A DNA stretch of 64,000 nucleotides, from contig NC_039493.1 in the NCBI RefSeq assembly GCF_003590095.1, forward strand, positions 9,300,001-9,364,000. The letters run 5' to 3'. The notes under the pieces were generated by a model, which saw nothing but the letters and a program-made list of their open reading frames with translations, made no database searches and was not told the origin of the DNA. The translations under genes and the position numbers were made by a program. The DNA is from Trichoplusia ni (Eukaryota; Arthropoda; Insecta; Lepidoptera; Noctuidae). Positions 1-13,043 of the stretch are shown here, in pieces. The stretch's first letter is position 1. Each line of letters begins with the position of its first letter.

Positions 1-3000
1 CACCGATTAAACGCTCGTTACTACTAGATACACGTTTAGATATTCTCATTTAAAAACCTATTGGCTTTGTATTATACAGCTTAATAATTACGTGCGAGTT
101 GATCGATTTCTCATGTGATGTAAATTGGTAAACTGTTGGAATTATTTCCGTATTTCGTAATAACAACAATATGTCGTTAGAAAGCATTGGTATATTGGAT
201 TTTAACAATGTAATATGTACAATATTGACACAAAGTGGTAAACGAGGTGCGCCCACGCCCGTATGATATATGTAACGAGAGTGCGGCGATAGCGCCCCTA
301 TGTGGCCGGCCGGCCCAGCGCAGCCTGCGCCGCGGGGAAATTCTACAGATTTCACTTTTGTTATGCAGTTCTATCAGTGATTTGTGAGGGACACATGAAA
401 GTTGTACTGTTCCTTGATCTACATCTAAGCAAATCTCTTCTAACACTCATAATGTAGGATAGGATAATATCACGGCGTTCGTTTACTACAATCAGAGGAA
501 TTAATAAACTTACTGCAGAAATGAGAAGTTAATAAACTTTTTACCATTGATCCAGATAAAGTAAAGTATGTTCGCTGTAATCTGCGTTAAAATCTCTAAA
601 AATAAATCATAATGAAAGTGCATGTTTTAAGTGATTACTTACTTATGAGGTTCATAACATTTTCTTCTTAATTGGTGTTTATAATGTCGACACTCGCATG
701 CTTAAGTTTTCACTACATTTTTGAATAGTTTTTTATTTATAAAATAGAAACGTGCAAACTAGTTCCGCTATATTGTTTTATTATAATTTTCAAGACGAAA
801 CTGAAAGTATTAATTAAACTCATACCTATGAACATAAGCGAACAGAATGTTTGAATTTTTATGAATTATTTAAACGTTGGATAGGAGAAAGTATATCAAA
901 TTATTGTGCTCCAATTATGACGTGAGGTTGTCACGGCAAATGAGTTTGGTTGGCGAGACGCCGCCGCCTCTCCGGCGACGCCGGATGCGGTGGACGAGGC
1001 GGCGGCGCCGACCACATGACACTCTTGTTTTGACTGGATAACCATCGACCTTACACTCCAGTGAATCTGATCGATACGGACGTGAATACCAACATTAACG
1101 ATAGTAGACGTCAGCTATATCAACAATGACAATCTGTATTATTTATCTGTACATGAGAAATCTCGTTAAAATACAAACATCAACCTCTTATTGTTAGCTT
1201 CTACTTGATAATCTCCCTGTTAAGTGGGGTAACACCATCCTTTTGAATTGATTGAATTGAATACCTCTACTTAAATGTATTACCTAATACCGTTTAAGAT
1301 AATCACTATCAAACTAATTTTATTATAGTAAAATTTAATGACAGGAGCCTAACATTCAACTTTTAAAACGTATAATAACAAGATCATAACATCGGAACGT
1401 ATATAAATTAAACACTTTCGTGTAACACGTAATTTTAATCTGTTTTCTCGAACTGAGAAGTGAAATTCTCAAAAGTTGTTTTGACTGTTGAGTCATCATT
1501 AATTTTCTAAATCTTACGTATCGTAGCGTAGTTACCGAAGTTTATCGAATCGATTAATCTAATAGCTTAATCTTCCGGTAATTATCTAAATAGAAAGGTA
1601 CTTAACTATATTCGGCTGCACCTAAACGAGTACTGTCAATATTTCTTGTCGAATTACGAGTATGTCGGAACCAGTTGGTCGTAGTAAGGGCTTGCGAGAC
1701 CGAACTAGTGCATTATTTATTACGACGCCGATTTCTCGCGGCCGTCTAAAGATTTCACCACTTTCATCTTGTATTTACGAGTAGTTGCAGACCACATCCA
1801 TCCCACAACTCTACACAGCCTCTCCGACTATTGTGCGTGGGCGACTCCACTAATTACTGATATACTGTCACGCTTCAGGAACTCGCTTCTGGAACGACTC
1901 ACTTCTAATTAGTTTAAAATGTTTAGATTTTATCTTTGTGTTCAAAACGTCCTTCATTTTATCATAAGTTTGATCAGTAATACGTCTTTAGTATCTGGAT
2001 TAAAAAAAGATTTCGTATTGCAATATGTTAGATACCTACATATGATTTTGGGGCTATTAAAATAATCGAAATATAGACGACTTATTTGTAACAACAAGAA
2101 TAAGGCAAGTCAGTAGCCACAATAAAACACCATTATTTACTATTATATCGCTCTACACAGCTCTACTTTCAACAAGTTCCGAACTAGTAACAACAATTAA
2201 CATAACAAACAACAGGTAATTATAGCTATTGTTATCAGTACGACGAGCGACGCGATCCCTTTCAGCAATTGGTTCGTGTGCCTTCGCTGCTTTCACTTTC
2301 GCATATTTCCGGAGGCGACGCGACGTAAACCTCCCGCCACAGGAAACTAATAAACCAACTTAAGTTATTGTCTGACAGCTACATTGTGCAAGGACGATTT
2401 CACTGCTAGTACAATACGCGACATAGATAGCTCGGTGATAGAATTATTGTTGTTATGACATCATAAAAGAACAATAGAGCCTTGCTTATGTATCGCATTA
2501 AACTTTGTTATGTTATGATCTAAGATTCGAAGTTGTGTAAGTACACGGGTTATAATTTTTATAATCTCTTTTCCTTAATTTTTATGTGTTACCTAATTTT
2601 ATAAGTTGCTTAGCTTTCAGTATATTTTAACTGTGTCTGCAGATCCATTAACATTGTAACATTGTAACTTAAATAAAATTGACAAATACGATTTTCACAC
2701 CCAGGAAAACACAGTAATACTTGTTTGTTTGAAGCCTACACATGACACATGCCATTGACCGCATGCAAACTCAAGTTGGCAATGACAGTGTATTCAAGTT
2801 GTAGATATGGGGTCAAGCGTCTAATATGGCCACGTGATTATACGAACAGCGCCGACATTCCATAAACAAAGTTATTGTTAGAAGCTAAATTAACTTAGCA
2901 CTTAACACTCACCTCGTAATTGTATTGTTCCAGGCTTTATTGATTCGGGTCACACTCGAATTTATGTCACCAAGATATTTTGGTAAGTTTCCATTTCACG

Positions 3001-3662
3001 TTAATATCCAATCTAACATAAATAATAAGTAAAAGTTGATCTCAGAAACCTTAAAATGCAAAGTTTTGAAACTTCAGTCAGATTTTCATTTCTAAAAATA
3101 TTTTTGCATATTCGAATTTCTTATTCTAAATGCCAACGTTTGAATTTCGACAATGTGATATTCAGAGATTGATCAATATGTAAGAGGAGAAATTATTCAA
3201 ATGAGCTCATCCATATGTCATCGACTTATTGATATTACATAACAAATGTATCAGTCGAACAGCGGATTGAATTCAATAAGTTATGCAACGCTCGTCAGCT
3301 GAAAGTGAGCTTTAGTTTATGGTTACTCGATCATTTCTCGCCGAAATATATTGACTTTCTCTCTGAGTAATTACCTACGCCAGCACGCGGTATAAGTATA
3401 AGAGCCGAGAACGATTATGTAATACATCTGTAAGCATATTTTATACAGTGACGAGAGTGAAAGTGCAATGAGGACAAATTGTTGGCATTATAAATATTTT
3501 GAATTTGGCGCACAATTAAAGTTTTCTATGATCTCTCTGATTATCCTGAAGAGCTGTCAACTTTACAACCTTATTGAGTTGATCAACTCAAATACTCAAT
3601 GTAACAATAGACTTTTTCTAAATTGAGAATATCGCCGAGTCACCGGTCACTCTTTTTATATC

Positions 3663-3692
3663 TATAAAAGGCTCAACAATGACAGTTCAGAT
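3663..3692 (+). promoter_or_regulatory. Candidate TATA-type core promoter
   Basis: A TATAAAAG box is at 3663-3670, followed about 25 bases later by TTCAGATC (3685-3692), which resembles an insect initiator. Another TATA-like run (TATAAGTATAAG) is at 3391-3402, and TATAAATA occurs at 8591, both without a good initiator. No gene can be tied to any of them. The ZP gene downstream could use one for a distal noncoding exon, but the sequence does not show this. Confidence 0.25.
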
Positions 3693-5921
3693 CCAAACCT
3701 TTCCTTACCGTTCAAAACGAACCAACTAATTATTATTATTTATTACGAGAGTAGGAAACAGCCCATAATAGTAATAGAGCCTGCAGCTAGATAAGAGAGA
3801 CTGATTCAGATTTTCCCACGTTGGTGAAAGCAAAATAGCCTTGAAAATTTGATGGGTCAGCAAATTGGAGTCATTGTCCTTCGATCGGCGTCCGCTGGGC
3901 AGTGTTTCGTCATCGCGAGCGTCCGCGACGTAATAATTGTAAAGTCGGGTGTTACGCAAGGTTCGGGAGCGACGTCCGCGCCCTCGTCCTTGGCCCGTAA
4001 ACTCGGAGCTACTTTCTCTTCCCGCCTCGCAGTCGCGCACCACATAAATCATTCTTCCCGCGCTTGTTCCGGCTCACGCGTGGAGATCACTCACCACGAT
4101 AACTCTTTGTGTTCGTAATGCTTATTTAAAGCATTGTTTGAATGCCTTTCATTATGGGGACGGTTGATACAGAGCTATTGTATCTAGCCGTGTGATGGTA
4201 AACATTGAGACATATTTTTTCCTTAATTGCTTGCGACGACATTTAAAACTAAATACTTTGGAGCGAGGGTTTACATAAAAGCTGTAGATAATTGCGAAGG
4301 ATTTCCATAATTCAGTAGAGTGAGTACGGGTTTACGCGCGCAGCATGTATTAGCATAGATAACAGAGTTATTTAGTGACGATATAATGTACTACCGGCTA
4401 CCGGCCTGCGCGCCCGGCCGCCTTCACTGGGTCACACGCATCTATTTTATTACTGACATAAATGCTTAAAATTAGGCCTTAAGTGGATTACCATAACTTG
4501 TTTTCAACAAGGTAGGACTTGAGGTTTTAACGATATGCTCTAAGTAAACAAATGCGGAAACATTACAAAAGTGAAAGCGAAAACGTAATTTTAAAATTAT
4601 GCTTAGTCCTGCCTGTAATGCAACAAAAATGGAAAGTACATATTATAAATAGCAGTTGAACACAAACAATTTCTAATTCCATTTTTTTCGACATACCTAC
4701 CTTGTTTAAAAAGGCATAATGTATTTAAATATTAAGTAGGCACTGTCGTAATATTATGTCGATGAATAGTAGTAATATGTACCTATATTAAAACGAACTA
4801 GGAAAATGAAAAATAAAAATTGTTGTGATGTTACATTATGTGTGTGAAAATATTTAATTTTTTTAGGCTAGTCATGTAAAAATAATCTCTACAAAAATGT
4901 TATGAATACATGTATTTTCTGATTTTTAATTAGTAACATTTAAGTATAATTAATTAACATGAAATTAAATTGGTTAAGTGCTCATATCAATAGTAAACAA
5001 TTAGCAAATTACTCGTACTATTCGACTCTACATACATATCATAGAAACTAGTCGAATTAAAACTACGTATTAGGTCATAAAGAAAATGATCTTTAATTAA
5101 TTATAGTGAACAGATTTCACTTAACTTGCAACCGCAACTATCATACGATAGCGGGTGTCGGCTATCGCCTGCCGAGAAAAGTCTGGGAGTGGAACTAGTT
5201 TCACTTCAGTTCCGGCTACAGAAAATATTGGGAGGAAATCCCGCTCAATGGCTTTGTACATAAATCTAATAAACTGGTTTTGGATAACTCACTTTCCATT
5301 TCACTGTTGATCTTTGGTTAAACGTCGCTGGGTAATAACGATTCGATTTCGATTATTTAAAGAACCCGTCCCGTAATTGTGATTTAATAATCGTATGGAG
5401 TGGACAAGAGTTAAGTAAAACATTTTTGATAGTTGACATAAATTTGTTGTTCATTGTAGAATATTTTCTTTTAGTAGATACAGAATGTTTTAAATTGTGG
5501 TGCGGTCCGCGGATAACGATACACTTTTTTAACAACCAGCTTCAGTTAAGTTCATGCAAATAAGGCAATTTTCTCAGAAAACCGGGTCAATTTCTTCGAG
5601 ATACGGAAGCTACCGGCTTTGCTTGGAGCCAACATCGACACTTGATTGCGCGTATAAATGCACATTAACGCAGACGCGGTTTGTTTATTCATGGGGACTT
5701 GACATTGAGAAGGTCTGATGGAGGCAATACTGGTGTAGGGAATTGGTAATTGGTACACACAGAGTGATGGTAGTCACAGAATGATGATTATCAAATTCAG
5801 TCGTGTGTTTTGAAGATGACGCATTCCGTACCGTCTGTATAAAATCATGTCTATCAACGTCACATGATATAAATTATAAATGATTTGTGCATTATTTTTA
5901 TTAATTATTTCAAAAAACTTG

Positions 5922-5963
5922 TCAAATTGTAATGTACAACGCTCAAATTGTAAGATACAACAC
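5922..5963. repeat. Short imperfect tandem duplication
   Basis: Two consecutive 21-base units beginning TCAAATTGTAA differ at only a few positions. It is a minor local duplication in noncoding DNA. Confidence 0.6.
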
Positions 5964-8900
5964 TGTAATATACCAATTACGAAAATAGCTGTCTTCTTGT
6001 ATTGTTTTGTAACGGAACAATTACCAACCTTTTTTGAAAACAAACCTCCAATGTGCCGCCCTTCTCAAGAGTGGCTGGTAGAGATATGCTTGCTGTTAGA
6101 GAAATAATGGAAATAACTGGAACCAAAAGTGCATTTAGTTTTGTTATTTATAAAACTTTTATCAGACGCATTCATAAATAATCAAATTTTCTTGTAAATT
6201 AAGAATTTACATTCAAATTATATTTTTATACATTTAGAGCTTTATTTATTTCCACGGAGCAAGGAAGCCTCATTTCACGGTACTTAGTGTGCCCGTAACG
6301 CAATCATTTTGTGACACAGACACATTAGGCGTTACATAACACTGAAAACTGTCTTTAAAATATCTTTATTTGTTTTGAGTATTCGTTAGTTGTCGTAGGT
6401 AGTAGTATCACCGCACTGCTCTTTATAAGGACGCCATAAAGTCACTAATGAATATTAATTGTTTATTGTTTATGAACCTCATTGGTTATGTGACCTAAAT
6501 GATGCATCAATTATATTGCATAAATTTTGTAATCAGAAGTTTATTTTCGATTTTAATGTACAAGGGATTTTTAGCTGCAAGGCTCAATATCAACATTTCA
6601 TACCTTCCGTGGTAGCTTCTTCTCAAATAGCATTTTTATGTTAAATAATAATAGTTCATTTTTTACATTTAATGCACATTAAATACAGAAGATAAAAGTT
6701 GTTTTTTGTACAAAGAATTGATACAATTTGAATTCGTTTACTTACGTTACGTTTACAATCATAGGTCAACAGAATACTTTCTGTTACCGCACTGATAAAA
6801 TAATCGTTACGTAACCATGAAAGACCGGCTAATTGTACCGGAGACCGGCACTAACGCGCCCCACAGAACAATCGCACGCCCATCGCCCGCCAACGAAAGT
6901 TACCGGATTTTGTACACCTCCAATGCCAAGTGCGGCGAAGAAAGCGAGCCCAGCTTCCCCGACGAAACATCTAAATATCGCCATCTCGCTCATCTAACCC
7001 TGCAACACGAAAAGAAGAAAGAGACAACGAGTGCTTAAAAGAGAAAGTGGGCCACGTTACGTTTCTCGGTACCATTAACACGGGCATTGAACGTAAACGT
7101 CAACGGATAGCATCTTGGAGGCTCTCCGTCCGTTCGGAAGTGTGTGCTATAGACATGAGGTTTGAGTGTGTTTTTGTTTACGCATGGTCGGATACGCTCC
7201 AAGGTGCGAGGCTCGAGCGGATAGCCATTGATACCGGCCAATACTGAGAGTACGGAGACGCTGAATTCGGAGAGCAACGAACTGCAGGCGGAGAAAGTGT
7301 TGCGTGGCGTAACCTTGAGCCCACGCTGCTCTTAAGCGAATCACTTAATCAATACGTCACTGTGATATGTGTTCAATAAGCAAGTGCTCAATTACGCTTG
7401 TTATCAATCATTTAGCCTTATACTGAACAGGCTCTCTTTGATGTTTTTTCGACATCCATATCTTAATAGCATGCTATTAATATTATTTTATGAGTAATAT
7501 TTTAATTACAAGGTAAAGAATGCAGCTACAATCCGTAATCCTCTCTCAATAATTAGGTACATCATTAAATCGAGAAATAATCTTAAGTCCAAACAAAAAG
7601 ATCGGTAAACAATCTAAAAGAAAGCTATTCTCTTATCAAATATTTGTGGTTTGGCGTGTGTGGTTGCTATGTGTATCAGCCGAACCTTGCTACGCGTTGT
7701 GGAAACTTAATGAAACTTGGATTGAGGTATCGGGGGTACGATTTGGCTTTAGAACATTCTCGATTGTATAATTACAAAGGTACATTGGTATTTGTCAAAC
7801 TTTACATACAATGTATTTTGTCAGTTTTACTTCGGCCAGGACTCTGTTGGAATTTAAAGCTAGCAGCTTTTCTAGTCAACTCCGATGGTTAGCTTCAATT
7901 TTTAACGCACAAATGTATGGAAATTACATTTCGGTTTGATCAGTAATGTGATTATGACGTGTCGAACTCATACATCCGAACAGTCTCTATCAACGCTAAA
8001 GATTGTTAAAATGTCAACAGACTTTTTAGAACATCATGTAGCTTCTAAGTAGATAGTTAGATAGTTCTTTCGCTAAGGTGCGGTTTTTATTAACAAATTA
8101 ATTAATTTTCTCAGAACGCCAGAGATACATAAAACAAAAGTGAAATTAAATTATCACAAGCTAATCTTCGTCTCAAGCATCTGTTTAAAAAGTAGATAAA
8201 TGTATCTTGAACAATAGCGAACTTCATAGTATGTTCCCATGCGAGTGGTCGATGACCCTGCAAGTGAAAATCTCAATCATCGTAAAACATAACAATAAAC
8301 ATTACTGGCAGAGTTTTTCATTACAAATGAAAGCTACTAAAACAATTCAATAGCTTGTTTTACGTACGTTCACAGATTAATTCCAGTCTCGTATCATTGG
8401 CGCTGCTCACGTTAGCAAATTATGCCTCTTCTTGGTAACGCTTCAATAGACAAAGATTATTTATCGTTTTTACGATTTGTTGCGGGAGAAATTCATTTTC
8501 GTAAGTATCACAGATGCATGCATAGAATTACTCCGCTTGTTAGCTCTTCGCCGAGTCGGGTGTGTTTTAACAATGGCTAACAAATCCGCGTATAAATACA
8601 CGCTCGCTTTCTAAGCGTGATGTATGCTAATAAAATAATGGAGAAGAAAAGTTAATCTACTAAGCGATTCCCATTCATTAGTTTAAGAAACTTTCAGCTC
8701 GTTACCAGCCAATTAAAAGTCGTGGCAGTCTCGCCCACGTGCCGTTAATTTGAGCCGAAAGTGACGGACATTAACATGGTAATTGAAGTCTACCTGTGTA
8801 GCGTACTCAAGTTAAAAATAAGGTTTCCATGTAAAGAAACAACTTGCCAGTGATTTAAATCCTTCTAAAAATAGAATTAACACTTATTTACAAGTCGTTA

Positions 8901-9472
8901 GTTATTTACAATTGAATGAAAAATAATTCACAAATTCATAAATAATTCATTCACTTGATTAAGGTTGTCCATATCTAATGAAAAGATAATCTGACAACAG
9001 GTGGTTCCCTTGGTAGCTGAGTAATTATCATTGCCAGTAAAAATAATAATGAATACCTTAATACACGGAAATATAACCAAAGTTTATAGATGCATAGATA
9101 TGCATCTATGAACTATTACATCTTTAAACTACATAATAGATATTAGATAGACATTTTTCATTTCCGAAATTAATATTTCTGAATAAGTAAAATTTAATTT
9201 GTGAAGATTAACACTAACTCAGTCAAATTAAAGTCAGTTAACCGAGTTTCATATTTCAGATTACAATTGTTCCACTCTGATTACTAGTAAGTTTTTATTA
9301 TACCAATGAATTATGCGGCTTATGCATGAAAGTAAGATATTTACATGCGGCTGTGTATGTGGAGTCAATCGTATGTCAGCAACTAGAATCTTCAATCTTG
9401 GTTTCATAACAAATAATAATATGTAGATACTCTATTTTAAGGCCATTTATTGATAAGCTTTTTAGAGAAAAA

Positions 9473-9508
9473 GCCGGACCTTCGAAATTTCTATTTCGAA
9501 TGTCCGGC
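9473..9508. repeat. GC-capped hairpin, 16-bp arms
   Basis: Arms 9473-9488 and 9493-9508 pair with one mismatch around a 4-base loop. The arms begin and end with GCCGGAC/GTCCGGC, which stands out in AT-rich surroundings. No element ends or target-site duplication are obvious. Confidence 0.6.
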
Positions 9509-12500
9509 ATTCAAAATAGAAATTTATTATGTTTTATTAACCGCTCCAGTTATGTAGTAAAAATACGTTTGGTATAGCAGCCTCTTAAAGGCAGGAAAGG
9601 CTAGCTAATTTATCAAAAATTACCAACACAAATAATTAAGTGGAAAACTTTAATTTAACTAAAAAAAACAGCACATGAACGCAAACAGACATACAGTGGA
9701 GAGATTCCGATTTTGACCCTTTGGGAATGGGATTAAATTTATTAAAAATAATATTCTTTGTAATCATTGAAGATGTATATCAGTACGCAACAGAATGCAA
9801 AGCTATACCAAACAAATTGTCGCATTTTTCTACACTTTTATACGGTAACCCAAATGAAAAGGGTTCCGTCTAATATTTTAAGAAACCTTCACTACGTGAG
9901 CATTTCGCTTGTTTTTCAATATCACTTTCACTTTGCATTGACCGGTTGGGCGCAGAATGTGTATAAGAAGGTGTATACATGCCCCGGAGTTTCTTTAAAC
10001 TGGGGAATGGAGACATACCTACCAAAATACAAGACGTATTTTTATGTTTTTTAGAATAAATACTACCTAGAGCATTAGAATGAGGTATTGAGCCACAATA
10101 AACTGAAGACAAGCCATGTATTATAAATGATTGAAAAATTCCTTTATAATATGAATCTCAACCGCCTTTGATTCGAATTCATAGAGATTATTTTCTTGTA
10201 CCTACTAGGCTCTAAGAAATAGGAGCTCGTCGATTAATAGTTTATCAGTTTCGATCATGGCATAGTTAGTGCTAAACAATAGAACGATGAGGTGTAAAGA
10301 TGTACTGATAAGGATAAGATGAGCGTGCCGTCGCCCCCACTATCTGTAATTGCTTTACGTGACTTGGCAGCTTTCTCGAGCTGCGCACGCGCACATTATT
10401 TAGACCTCACCTCGACGACGTATCGCAAGCATTTGCGACACCCGGAAATATTATATTTGAATCCCTCTAGATCAATTTTATATCCCATAAATTGTGGGTA
10501 CGTGCATTCCAACAGGGGCATATAAGTTTAAAAACTTCTTGAGATATTTTCAAATCATATCCACAGCTAGAAACGTTTAGGCACGTTGAGGAATTCGTAT
10601 TATTAACTATTTCCAAAATACCTGGTCCCAACAATTATATAAAATTTAGATTCAGACAAAAGTAGACCATTGAATACAGTAACTACGCCAATGTTCCGAT
10701 CGTAATTTATATTTACACGCATTAATACTATGTGCATTAGCATGTCATTGTTATATTGTACTGTGCACATATGGCACCACTTAACAATCAATTCAATTCA
10801 CTTACCACTCCACAGTAATCTATAGCTATTTAGTTATGAGGAGAAAAACAGTAATTGCCGCGAAAGCACTAAATCTCCACAATGCTGAATTGACTTGCAG
10901 ATCAGTTATAGACAGAAAAGGAAAGTTCTATGTAAAGTTGCGACTCACGTTGCTTTTTGTCGATCATCTCGTGTGAAATCTGTTCATGACTTTTTATGTA
11001 TTTTTAATATGCGAGTCAACAAAGTTAGTCCCACGAAAGGCGTCGAGGACGCCGGCGGCGCTCGCGCAGCCTCCCGCCACGCACTCGCTCGTCACACTTC
11101 ATCGCGGACTATTTTCACATCACAATCGATTTATTCGTGTATTTGTAACTGTCAATAAATTCTGCAAATAGAAACATAATAAAAGTCATTATAGCTACTT
11201 ACAACATGGAACAACATAGTCGAATTGGAAATCATGAGCTACATTTTCTTCGTATATTTTTTTATAAATAGCCCTTAATCAATAATAAATCTCTCATTAC
11301 GAAAATGAAATGAGAACAACTTTCTCAGAATACTAGACATGATGATCAATGAGCGTTAAATTCGATAATACTTCAGTTTTCTAGTCCACTAATGAGTATT
11401 TTGACAGAGCAATTAAGGAGTTTAAAATGATGCGTGCGAATAATGGTCCGCCCTCAGGTGACGACAAGGTGACGTCTACATCTCAATCATCCATGGAGAT
11501 TGATGAACGCTCTTAAACACATTTAATAAGATTGGCTAAGTTGATGGTTTACTTCCAATATGAATGATAGGAAATTTATGAATTTTCATACCATGAAGTT
11601 ATACCATCCCTTCATTATCCATTACATTCTCATTTATTTTAATTTGGTAAAAGGATCTCAAACAGTAATTAGTAGAACGCGAACGGAGCCAATAAGGTTG
11701 TGTGATGTGCCAAGTATTTGAAGATAATGCGGATGGTGCACACACGTGGTCGGTCACATCCTCCCCTAGATGCTTACTTAGCTACTCTTGTCGGATATCC
11801 AATGAATACAGAAACTACTTTTTATTTTTTGGGAGCTAGATAGCACGGCCACTCTAAGCGTTTCGAGTGTCTCGATGTCTCGCCAGCAGGCGACAGCTCA
11901 GATGTGCTTAATTGACCGCGATCTAACGTCTATTATTATAGTATAGCCGCAGATTACAGAAAATAGAAAATGCCCGAGGGCCCGCTTTCTTACGAGTAGC
12001 CTAGTTATAGCTGGGCGCAGCCGCACCAACTACCTAATGTATATCACTCGTCTTCTCCAACCGCTGTGTAACAAGCCCACGGAAAATAATTAGAATCGCC
12101 ACTAACTTGGCACTTATTAAAATTTGATGTACGTAGTGATTAAATGGAGAGCTCTGCTAGAGTCCCGATCATTTACACAAGTATTTTATAAGTTTTAACC
12201 AAATTCGTGAGAGGAAAACATGGTTAGCAAGATTTTTATATTCTTATATCATTAGCAAGTAAAGCTACCCATAAAAGCCATTTTTTGTCATTATGAAGGT
12301 ACTAGCTAACGTTGCATTCGAAGCAGCTCTCGATGTTTCACGCATAACATCACATCAAACGTCTTCGTGTAGTTATACTATATTCCGAGATCGACAGATG
12401 AGACTTTCTGTGCTTTCTAACCGGCGAGCGATCGAGTGTCTGGGGTGAAATCGCGCGCAACTGCCCGGGTAGACCGTGTCCACCGCACACAAGTGTAGCG

Positions 12501-12829
12501 CTGCAGCTGCACGAATATATTATAGAATTACTAATCACATACTCAATTTAGCTCCATGACTCCATCCAAAGTTCATACAATTAAGATTCTAATTCCTACC
12601 AGATTAGGCGTTTCCCATAAATATACCTGAAGTTGAAGGCTCAAAATGTTAACAGGTGAATTCTATAGGAAAAAAGAAATGAAACTGTCGATCATGTCAC
12701 AGTATGTACAAACATACGCGACCTTGTGCTGTAATAAGGTGAAGGCCGCGCGTGGTTTCCTCTCGGCGCAGCGGGAGCGGCGAGTCGGTGCAGTTCCGGC
12801 GCGGGTGCGCGGGTGCGAGCTGCACTCGG

Positions 12830-12835
12830 TCAGTG
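12830..12835 (+). promoter_or_regulatory. Possible initiator of the ZP-gene proximal promoter
   Basis: TCAGTG matches the arthropod initiator consensus. It lies in a strongly GC-rich stretch (about 12745-12985) 212 bases upstream of the ZP start codon. No TATA box precedes it. A polypyrimidine stretch ending TTGCAG at 13013-13018 could instead be a splice acceptor joining a distal 5'UTR exon to the coding exon at 13019. Confidence 0.3.
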
Positions 12836-13043
12836 GGTCACCCCACTGCCGGCGCCGCGCCGCGGTAGGGGCAGCGGCGGGTGCCGCGGGCGCCGCGCGC
12901 AGTGCCTGCCCGCCTGCAGACCGCCCGCCATGCCCGCTCAGCCCGCCCGCGCCCGCTAGCGCCCATGCCCCGCGCCGCCTCGGCTAGTGCTCCTCTCACC
13001 GTGTCTCCTTGGTTGCAGGACGCTGACTGACTGCTCTGTGACC

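Larger units (their letters stand above)
1..12640. other. Gene desert with GC-rich islets
   Basis: No reading frame here looks like a conserved protein, and no set of exons closes in phase. The longest frames are short and have no recognisable domain. The background is AT-rich with islets of high GC, for example around 300-335, 955-1015, 3890-4080, 4395-4430, 10320-10400 and 11040-11100. The islets could be regulatory elements, noncoding first exons, or decayed sequence. The next gene on the plus strand is the ZP gene at 13044, so this may be its upstream flank or hold an untranslated first exon. That is inference. Confidence 0.6.

Noticed and set aside
6817..7038. 73-codon frame with a normal-looking composition
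   Set aside because: No domain, no splice partners in phase and no initiator; chance cannot be excluded.
12646..12987. 113-codon GC-rich frame ahead of the ZP gene
   Set aside because: Its composition simply follows the local GC content (Ala/Arg/Pro), it has no domain, and it ends before the ZP signal-peptide exon in another frame.
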